A model generated the notes under the pieces. The model ran no database searches, was not told the origin of the DNA, and was given only the letters and a program-made list of their open reading frames with translations. A program made the translations under genes and the position numbers. A stretch of DNA of 13,011 nt. Source: Desulfuromonadales bacterium (GTDB taxonomy: Bacteria > Desulfobacterota > Desulfuromonadia > Desulfuromonadales > BM103). The DNA lies in assembly GCA_030640215.1 (NCBI GenBank), contig DAOWJU010000338.1, forward strand, positions 1-13,011, written 5' to 3'. Positions 8,449 to 13,011 of the stretch are shown here, in pieces (within the stretch, counting starts at the first letter, position 1; each line of letters starts with the position of its first letter).

Positions 8449-9840
8449 ATGAAAAAGCTACAAACCCTACTTGTTGACTCCCACGCTCATCTCGACTCAA
8501 AGCCTTATACAAGCGACCTTGAAGCAGTCATTACACGAGCTACGGAGAATGGCGTCGGCCATATTCTGACCGTCGGCTGCGATCTGGAAAGTTCTCGTGC
8601 CAGCGTAGATCTCGCTCTGCGCTATCCTAACATCTATGCCAGCGTTGGCATTCATCCGCATGATGCGAGCAGTGTAGACAACAGTACAATTGACGAATTA
8701 ACCCGTATGATCGAATCGGTCGACAAGGTTGTTGCTGTTGGTGAAACCGGTCTCGACTTTTATCGGGACCATTCTCCACGAGACCAGCAGAGATCTTCTT
8801 TTCGCAGACATATCCAACTGGCCAGAGATACTGGCAAGCCGCTTATCATCCATGATCGTGAAGCCCACGATGAAATCATCCAGATCATGCAAGAAGAGAA
8901 TGCAGCCGAAATCGGTGGAGTTCTGCACTGCTTCTCAGGTGACCTGGTCATGGCCCGCAAATGTGTAGAAATGGGCTTTTACATCTCTTTTGCCGGGCCT
9001 TTAACTTATCCGAAGAATGAGGCGCTACGCACTATAGCACAGACCTTACCTATCGATATCATGCTGGTAGAAACCGACTGCCCTTACCTCTCTCCACAGG
9101 GATGGCGCGGCAAACGTTGTGAACCAGCCTATGTCCGGTCAACCGCTGAAAAGCTTGCGGAGGTGAAAGGATTAACTCTTCAAGATGTTGCTCGAATTAC
9201 TAGCCTCAACGCATGGCGTCTGTTCGGCATCGGTAAAGTCGATCAGAGCACGCGAATTGCCTATGTGATCCGCAATAGCCTCTATCTCAACATCACCAAC
9301 CGCTGCACAAACAAATGTACTTTCTGCGCCAAGTTTCATGACTTCACTGTCAAAGGCCATCAACTATGTCTGGAGCGGGAGCCCAGCGTTGAAGAGGTGC
9401 TGGATGCGATCGGTGATCCATCCTCCTATGACGAAGTCGTTTTTTGTGGCTACGGTGAGCCCCTGTTGCGCCTCGATCTTGTCAAAGCAGTTGCCAGTTT
9501 CCTGAAACAGAAGAAGATCACCGTACGTATCAACACCGACGGTCAGGCCAACCTGGTTCACGGTCGCAATATTCTTCCTGAACTTGCAGGACTGGTTGAC
9601 TCGATCAGCATCTCTCTTAATGCGCCCGACGCGGCAACCTACCAGGAGATTTGCTGTTCCGAATTTGGCGAGCGAAGCTATGACGCACTGAAAGAATTTC
9701 TCGTCGAGGCAAAGCAACATATCCCGTCCGTCACAGCGACCGCTGTCACCCTTCCGGGAATCGATATGAACGCATGTCGCAAGGTCGCTGAGGATTTACA
9801 GGTAGAGTTTCGGGAGAGGGTTTATAACGAAGTTGGATAG
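8449..9840 (+). CDS. TatD-family metal-dependent nuclease fused to a radical SAM domain
   Basis: The 463-residue product has two domains. Residues 1-260 are a TatD-type hydrolase with H12 and H14 (DSHAHLD), E99 (GETGLDFYRD), H135 (PLIIHDR), H160 (VLHCFSG) and D210 (VETDCPYLSP). All expected metal ligands are present, so a DNase/phosphoesterase activity is plausible. Residues ~265-463 form a short radical SAM domain with CxxxCxxC at C286, C290 and C293 (NRCTNKCTFC) and the SAM-proximal GYGEP at 334-338. From memory, a family of TatD-linked radical SAM proteins is recognised, but its substrate is unknown to me. The open frame is continuous across the join, so this is a true fusion and not two genes. 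The ATG at 8449 has only a weak GGAA upstream. It ends ahead of a strong terminator and may have its own promoter, given the hairpin after metG. Confidence 0.9.
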   Translation: MKKLQTLLVDSHAHLDSKPYTSDLEAVITRATENGVGHILTVGCDLESSRASVDLALRYPNIYASVGIHPHDASSVDNSTIDELTRMIESVDKVVAVGETGLDFYRDHSPRDQQRSSFRRHIQLARDTGKPLIIHDREAHDEIIQIMQEENAAEIGGVLHCFSGDLVMARKCVEMGFYISFAGPLTYPKNEALRTIAQTLPIDIMLVETDCPYLSPQGWRGKRCEPAYVRSTAEKLAEVKGLTLQDVARITSLNAWRLFGIGKVDQSTRIAYVIRNSLYLNITNRCTNKCTFCAKFHDFTVKGHQLCLEREPSVEEVLDAIGDPSSYDEVVFCGYGEPLLRLDLVKAVASFLKQKKITVRINTDGQANLVHGRNILPELAGLVDSISISLNAPDAATYQEICCSEFGERSYDALKEFLVEAKQHIPSVTATAVTLPGIDMNACRKVAEDLQVEFRERVYNEVG

Positions 9841-9871
9841 GAGCGTTAAAAGACTCAAGATGACGTAACAA

Positions 9872-9906
9872 AGGGGGCCGCAAAAATTTGCAGCCCCCTC
9901 TTTTTT
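9872..9906 (+). terminator. Rho-independent terminator, probably bidirectional
   Basis: AGGGGGCCGCAAA (9872-9884) pairs with the right arm TTTGCAGCCCCCT (9887-9899) with one C-A mismatch. It is followed by C and a run of six T (9901-9906). It ends the TatD-fusion transcript. On the minus strand the same hairpin is followed by TTTGTTA, so it may also stop the convergent lipoprotein gene. Confidence 0.88.
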
Positions 9907-9937
9907 CGATAAGGCAGTTAGATCAACCCACCAGGAT

Positions 9938-10573
9938 TTACTTCGGTAACGCTTCGACAAGCTGACTGTCTTCAAGTTGCTTTACGAGAACCGGAACGAA
10001 CAAATTGACGGCACCCTCTCTGGAACCCTCGACTTTGACTTGCGAAAGGTAAGACCATTCAGGGGCTTTGCTGTCAACATCATAGAGCTTCGCCGATATT
10101 GTGAAAAAATCTGTGTCGTATTTCCTGTCAAAGCTATAACCGTAGCTATAACCGTACCAACCATCATCGCTATAAATAGCGACGCCACCCAGCATTACAC
10201 CCCCATACTGGTGGTTCGTGATCTCTTTCTTGCTGATCGAGCGCATGACCAACACACTTGTGACGCCAAGTTCCTTTACTTTTGCCACAACGACATCCCG
10301 ATCAGGCTTCTCGCTCGTATGTGGCAAAACCTTGTGACTTGAGATTGCATCGACACCCCGTTTAGCCAATTGATCAGAGAGGACATTTTCAAATTGGTTA
10401 CGTATCTTGTCTTTCTGAGTTAAGACAATCACCAGGACCTTATCCAGTTGCCGGGTGTAATCTTCTGCCTTCCATACCTCCAGGGTTTTGACCGGGGCAC
10501 AAGCAGCGGTCAGCATTAAGAGCAGCAGACAGAGAAATGAGCCGTATCGTTGGTATTTTTTCACGTCATTCAT
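9938..10573 (-). CDS. Lipoprotein of unknown function
   Basis: The 211-residue product has a basic N-terminus (KKYQRY), a hydrophobic stretch (FLCLLLLML) and a lipobox-like LTAAC with C25 as the lipidated cysteine, so it should be exported and anchored in a membrane. The mature part starts with an alternating strand-helix pattern (KVLVIVLTQKDKIRNQFE). It then has a Gly/Tyr-rich segment (WYGYSYGYSFD, about 140-150) and a strand-like stretch ending LYDVDSKAPEWS. The overall shape recalls small envelope lipoproteins, but I do not recognise the family. The start is uncertain. The ATG at 10573 is directly abutted by AAAAGG, too close to serve it, whereas the in-frame GTG at codon 4 (10564) is nine bases from that site. 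The signal peptide is intact with either start. The gene is convergent with the TatD fusion and stands alone. Confidence 0.75.
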   Translation of the reverse strand: MNDVKKYQRYGSFLCLLLLMLTAACAPVKTLEVWKAEDYTRQLDKVLVIVLTQKDKIRNQFENVLSDQLAKRGVDAISSHKVLPHTSEKPDRDVVVAKVKELGVTSVLVMRSISKKEITNHQYGGVMLGGVAIYSDDGWYGYSYGYSFDRKYDTDFFTISAKLYDVDSKAPEWSYLSQVKVEGSREGAVNLFVPVLVKQLEDSQLVEALPK

Positions 10574-10732
10574 CCTTTTGTATAAGTGACAGATAGTTAT
10601 GGAGCTGACAACAGATGCATGGAAACAGAAAACTCCTTAAATGACAACTAATTTCTGTCAATTAATGGCCATCGGCAAACGCCCCGTCCTCTTCCTGCCT
10701 GACGTACCCCTCAGAGTTTAAAATCCACTTTT

Positions 10733-10747
10733 TCTGGTGTCACCAGA
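10733..10747. other. Short perfect inverted repeat, possible operator
   Basis: TCTGGTG and CACCAGA flank a single central T. The site lies in the 295-bp gap between the lipoprotein and cold-shock genes, about 160 bp upstream of the lipoprotein start. The rest of that gap (10574-10868) shows only this palindrome and the cold-shock terminator; I see no gene in it. A regulatory role is conjecture. Confidence 0.3.
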
Positions 10748-10776
10748 TCACCGAAGAACAGACTGCCGTTATGCAC

Positions 10777-10815
10777 AAAACAAAAGGGCGACCCAATGGG
10801 CCGCCCTTTTGTTTT
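10777..10815 (-). terminator. Terminator of the cold-shock gene, A/T-flanked and symmetric
   Basis: AAAACAAAAGGGCG (10777-10790) pairs with CGCCCTTTTGTTTT (10802-10815). After one mismatch, CCC (10792-10794) pairs with GGG (10798-10800) around an AAT loop. It lies 54 bp downstream of the csp stop. The T-rich outer arm is part of the stem on both strands, so it could work in either direction. Confidence 0.85.
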
Positions 10816-10868
10816 ACAAATCGGTTTGTTTTACAATCTATCTATCTGTCTGAATCAGTGATTCTCTA

Positions 10869-11069
10869 TTAGAGCTTCACGACGTTCGACGACTGGGGGC
10901 CTTTCTGGCCTTCGGTCACATCGAAGCTAACGCGATCACCTTCGGCGAGAGTTTTGAAACCGTCACCCATGATCTGAGAAAAGTGGACGAATACGTCAGG
11001 ACCGTTGTCCTGCTCGATGAACCCAAAACCCTTAGCTTCGTTGAACCATTTTACTGTACCTTCAGCCAT
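10869..11069 (-). CDS. Cold-shock protein, CspA family
   Basis: This 66-residue single cold-shock (OB-fold) domain binds single-stranded RNA or DNA and acts as an RNA chaperone. It begins [20 protein letters not shown], with the RNP1 motif KGFGFIE at about 13-19. RNP2 follows as VFVHFS at about 26-31. The protein ends QSSNVVKL, as is usual for the family. The ATG at 11069 is well placed behind AAGGAG (11077-11082 on the complement). The gene is monocistronic: it has its own terminator and a 227-bp upstream gap. That gap holds a candidate promoter about 170 bp upstream, which would give a leader of roughly 160 nt, similar in scale to the E. coli cspA leader. Which csp paralogue this is cannot be told from sequence. 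Confidence 0.97.
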   Translation of the reverse strand: MAEGTVKWFNEAKGFGFIEQDNGPDVFVHFSQIMGDGFKTLAEGDRVSFDVTEGQKGPQSSNVVKL

Positions 11070-11076
11070 CTTGAAA

Positions 11077-11099
11077 CTCCTTCACTCCCAATCGGGAGG
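11077..11099 (-). promoter_or_regulatory. csp ribosome-binding site with competing hairpin strands
   Basis: In the csp transcript, CUCCC (complement of 11094-11098) can pair with GGGAG (complement of 11085-11089) around a four-base loop. Alternatively, CUCC can pair with the GGAG of the Shine-Dalgarno AAGGAG (11077-11082). The two pairings are mutually exclusive, so this could switch access to the ribosome site. On the plus strand the same hairpin is followed by T5 and resembles a short terminator. Confidence 0.4.
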
Positions 11100-11133
11100 T
11101 TTTTGTTGTGCACTTTCGACTGCCAGACATCAT

Positions 11134-11166
11134 AAAACACTCAGCCAAATACGGTCTAAGTGTTTT
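11134..11166 (-). other. Leader stem-loop upstream of csp
   Basis: AAAACACTCAG (11134-11144) is complementary to CTAAGTGTTTT (11156-11166) apart from one G-U pair in RNA, with an 11-base loop. In the csp direction the stem ends in TTTTAT. It may therefore be a structured element of the csp leader or a weak terminator of the mtaB transcript. Confidence 0.4.
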
Positions 11167-11238
11167 GTTCCAAACTGACTACCTTTAATCTGTCTGTTGA
11201 GCAACGAAAACAATACACAAACTTATTTAGTTAGAGTG

Positions 11239-11267
11239 CTTCTAGCACAGGATTTCATGAGAATCAA
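11239..11267 (-). promoter_or_regulatory. Candidate promoter of the cold-shock gene
   Basis: On the minus strand TTGATT (11262-11267) and TAGAAG (11239-11244) are spaced by 17 bp, and the -10 is preceded by TGC as in extended -10 promoters. Transcription would start near 11232, giving a leader of about 160 nt. The -10 lies within a small GTGCT/AGCAC inverted repeat (11236-11248). Confidence 0.4.
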
Positions 11268-11296
11268 TCCATTTATTTGTTTTTTAACATTTTTTA

Positions 11297-12655
11297 TTAC
11301 CGCAAGCCAGGCACAGGGGATGATACCAGATCTGCCCTCAGGGCATCATCTTGCCAGGAAAACGGCTTGAGAGTCACACACTGACCCGCAAGCGATGCAT
11401 CTCCAGCAAAGCGAATATCGAGATAATTTTTTGAAATTCCTTTCAAAAGTCCTCTCTTCGTACCTGTCTCAACAACAACTTCAAGCTCTTGACCTATGAA
11501 ACTTTCTGCAAAGATGCGATGCTTTTCCGCTGCAAGATGACGCAATCTGCCCGCCCGATCACGGCTTATATTACCCGGAATCTGATCAGCAAGAGTCGCT
11601 GCCGGGGTTCCCGGCCGCTTACTATACAGGAAAACGTGCAAATCAGTTATTGGCAGCTCCGCTATAAAACCGAAGGTATTTTCAAATTCCTGGTCAGTTT
11701 CACCGGGGAATCCGGTAATCACATCAAGGCTGATCGCTGCGGATGGCAGGGCTCTTCTGATCTTTTTGACAAGATCAGCAAAGAAATCCCTGTTGTAAGT
11801 TCGTCCCATTCGCTGCAAGACATGATCATCGCCAGCCTGAAGTGGAATATGAAAATGTGGACAAATCACCTGCGAAGAAGCAACTGATTCAAGCAAATCA
11901 TCTGTCAACTCGGTGGGTTCAATGGAACCGAGCCGTAAACGGTGAACTTCAGTTTCCAGTTCAACACGCTGCACAAGTGCATTCAGAGTCAATGGTACTT
12001 GCAAGCCATTACCATAGCCGCCGATATGAATGCCGGTCAGGACAATTTCCTGGTAACCAGATTCGACAAGACCAGCAATCTGTTGCAGGATTTCATCTGG
12101 ATGTGCAGAACGGCTGGCACCGCGTGCATAGGGGATAATGCAGTAACTGCAGAAGGCATCGCAACCATTCTGGATTTGGACAAAGGCGCGACTACGGCCA
12201 GAGAAAGAAGATAACGGTGGCAGGCAGACACTTTCTACCTGACGAATATCCGAGACTTCAACATAGGTCGAGTCTTGCTCTGACTTGAGAAGGTCAAGGA
12301 GACGTTGCTTCTCTTCGTTGCCGATCACCAAACTCACACCGGGCAGATCATGCAGTGCATCAGGGTCAACTTGAGCATAACAGCCGGTAACAACCACCCG
12401 GCAGGAATCATTCAACCTGCGAGCACGTCTGATCAGGTTGCGCGACTGGGCATCAGTAGCACTGGTAACGGTACAGGTGTTGACAATCACCAACTCCGCC
12501 CCGTCATCGAAAGGGATAATCTGATACCCTGCCACCCGTAAAGACTCCTGCATGGATGCAGATTCAAACTGGTTGGTTTTGCAGCCAAGCGTTGCAAACG
12601 ATACAGTTTGCAGTGCTGGGACGCAGAAATCTTTTTTTGAGTCAATTCCAGTCAT
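11297..12655 (-). CDS. mtaB: tRNA t6A37 methylthiotransferase MtaB
   Basis: MtaB is a radical SAM methylthiotransferase that adds a methylthio group to t6A37 of ANN-decoding tRNAs. The 452-residue product has the N-terminal UPF0004 cluster cysteines C25 (LGCKTNQ), C61 (NTCTVT) and C92 (GCYAQ). The radical SAM CxxxCxxC follows at C165, C169 and C172 (QNGCDAFCSYC), with IPYARG just after. A C-terminal TRAM-like region lies at about 385-440. The GCKTNQFE start and IPYARGASRS favour MtaB over MiaB and RimO. The ATG at 12655 is 8 bp after the mnmA stop, with no clear Shine-Dalgarno; a heptamer-repeat array lies just upstream. Co-directional mnmA makes this a pair of anticodon-loop sulfur-modification genes (positions 37 and 34). 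Confidence 0.93.
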   Translation of the reverse strand: MTGIDSKKDFCVPALQTVSFATLGCKTNQFESASMQESLRVAGYQIIPFDDGAELVIVNTCTVTSATDAQSRNLIRRARRLNDSCRVVVTGCYAQVDPDALHDLPGVSLVIGNEEKQRLLDLLKSEQDSTYVEVSDIRQVESVCLPPLSSFSGRSRAFVQIQNGCDAFCSYCIIPYARGASRSAHPDEILQQIAGLVESGYQEIVLTGIHIGGYGNGLQVPLTLNALVQRVELETEVHRLRLGSIEPTELTDDLLESVASSQVICPHFHIPLQAGDDHVLQRMGRTYNRDFFADLVKKIRRALPSAAISLDVITGFPGETDQEFENTFGFIAELPITDLHVFLYSKRPGTPAATLADQIPGNISRDRAGRLRHLAAEKHRIFAESFIGQELEVVVETGTKRGLLKGISKNYLDIRFAGDASLAGQCVTLKPFSWQDDALRADLVSSPVPGLR

Positions 12656-12663
12656 AAGTGCTT

Positions 12664-13011
12664 TTATTGCGTCTCGCGTTCCTCGTCCCGCGTCCCGGAT
12701 TCACCGATCCAACCACCGCCAAGGACACGGTCGCCATCATAAAAAACCGCAGCCTGACCAGGAGTTACCCCACTCTGCGGTTCATGAAAATCGACTCGAG
12801 CAGAACCATCTTCCAGTATTGTGATCAATGAGGGAGCTTCCTGATGACGATAACGAATGCGGCATGCAGCTTCGATTGATTTCACTGGGGGATTAATCAA
12901 CCAATTGATATTATTGATATAACAGTGAGAAACTTCAAGATGCTGCTTTTCACCGACGATGACTTTTCGGCTCTGCGCGTCAATTCCGACCACGTAAAGC
13001 GGTTGTGACCA
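12664..13011 (-). CDS. mnmA: tRNA 2-thiouridylase MnmA, C-terminal part (cut by window edge)
   Basis: The last ~115 codons of MnmA are present and the frame is open to the right edge. MnmA activates U34 of Lys, Glu and Gln tRNAs with ATP and inserts sulfur to give s2U34. The visible part is the C-terminal beta-barrel: PLYVVGIDAQSRKVIVG, then CRIRYRHQEAP, then PGQAAVFYDGDRVLGGGWI. The catalytic cysteines and the PP-loop lie outside the window. The family usually ends at about GGGWI. Here 13 more residues follow, of which GTRDEERETQ and the stop are encoded by a heptamer-repeat array. An internal GTG at 12993 could be mistaken for a start but lies inside the conserved domain. Eight bases separate the stop from mtaB. 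Confidence 0.92.
   Translation of the reverse strand, partial: WSQPLYVVGIDAQSRKVIVGEKQHLEVSHCYINNINWLINPPVKSIEAACRIRYRHQEAPSLITILEDGSARVDFHEPQSGVTPGQAAVFYDGDRVLGGGWIGESGTRDEERETQ
12666..12700 (-). repeat. Degenerate heptamer array at the 3' end of mnmA
   Basis: On the minus strand the units are ACGCGGG, ACGAGGA, ACGCGAG and ACGCAAT, preceded by a partial ATCCGGG. The array encodes the extra C-terminal residues of MnmA. Its last unit covers the first two bases of the TAA stop. It lies 10 bp before the mtaB start. It shares GGGACGAGGAACG with the array after metG. Confidence 0.7.

Noticed and set aside
10656..10661. Perfect TTGACA on the minus strand upstream of the lipoprotein gene
   Set aside because: The region 16-18 bp downstream reads AAGGAG and nearby bases, with no acceptable -10, so I do not call a promoter.
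12664..12993. A complete 109-residue gene starting at GTG 12993
   Set aside because: The MnmA domain continues in frame to the window edge, so the GTG is internal.

Overview
The window looks like ordinary chromosomal backbone of a delta-proteobacterium-type organism. Desulfuromonadales (Geobacter, Desulfuromonas or Pelobacter relatives) is my best guess. It rests on gene content and order (rnc / Elp3-like radical SAM / era next to tmk / holB / PSP1-type ricT / metG / TatD-radical SAM), moderate GC, and heptamer repeats of a kind I associate with that group. No phage, insertion sequence, CRISPR array, rRNA or tRNA gene is visible. Thirteen protein genes are supported, two of them cut by the window ends.

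Layout. Positions 1-3776 hold a tightly packed minus-strand operon read right to left: rnc (RNase III), an Elp3-like radical SAM gene, era (16S rRNA/30S assembly GTPase), galE (UDP-glucose 4-epimerase) and the first 31 codons of a UDP-glucose 6-dehydrogenase. The first four genes overlap by 4-8 bases, so translation is probably coupled. A 188-bp divergent region, with overlapping candidate -10 boxes, separates this from a plus-strand operon: tmk, holB, ricT (PSP1 domain), metG. A terminator-like hairpin follows, then a gene for a fused TatD nuclease plus radical SAM protein (8449-9840), which ends at a strong, probably bidirectional, terminator. Positions 9938-13011 are minus strand again: an unrecognised lipoprotein, a 66-residue cold-shock protein with its own leader and terminator, mtaB, and the 3' part of mnmA.

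Function. Most genes serve core information processing: rRNA processing and ribosome assembly (rnc, era), dTTP supply and clamp loading (tmk, holB), tRNA charging (metG), and sulfur modification of the tRNA anticodon loop (mnmA at U34, mtaB at A37). galE and the UDP-glucose dehydrogenase supply UDP-sugars for the cell surface. Three separate radical SAM proteins lie within 13 kb.

The least ordinary signals are three degenerate heptamer-repeat arrays (unit close to ACGCGGG/ACGAGGA). Each sits at a junction between co-directional genes. Two of them run into coding sequence and supply the last codons and the stop of galE and mnmA; the third is arranged as an inverted pair that forms the hairpin after metG. 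Also notable are the cold-shock leader, in which the Shine-Dalgarno site has a nearby complementary strand, and the TatD-radical SAM fusion.
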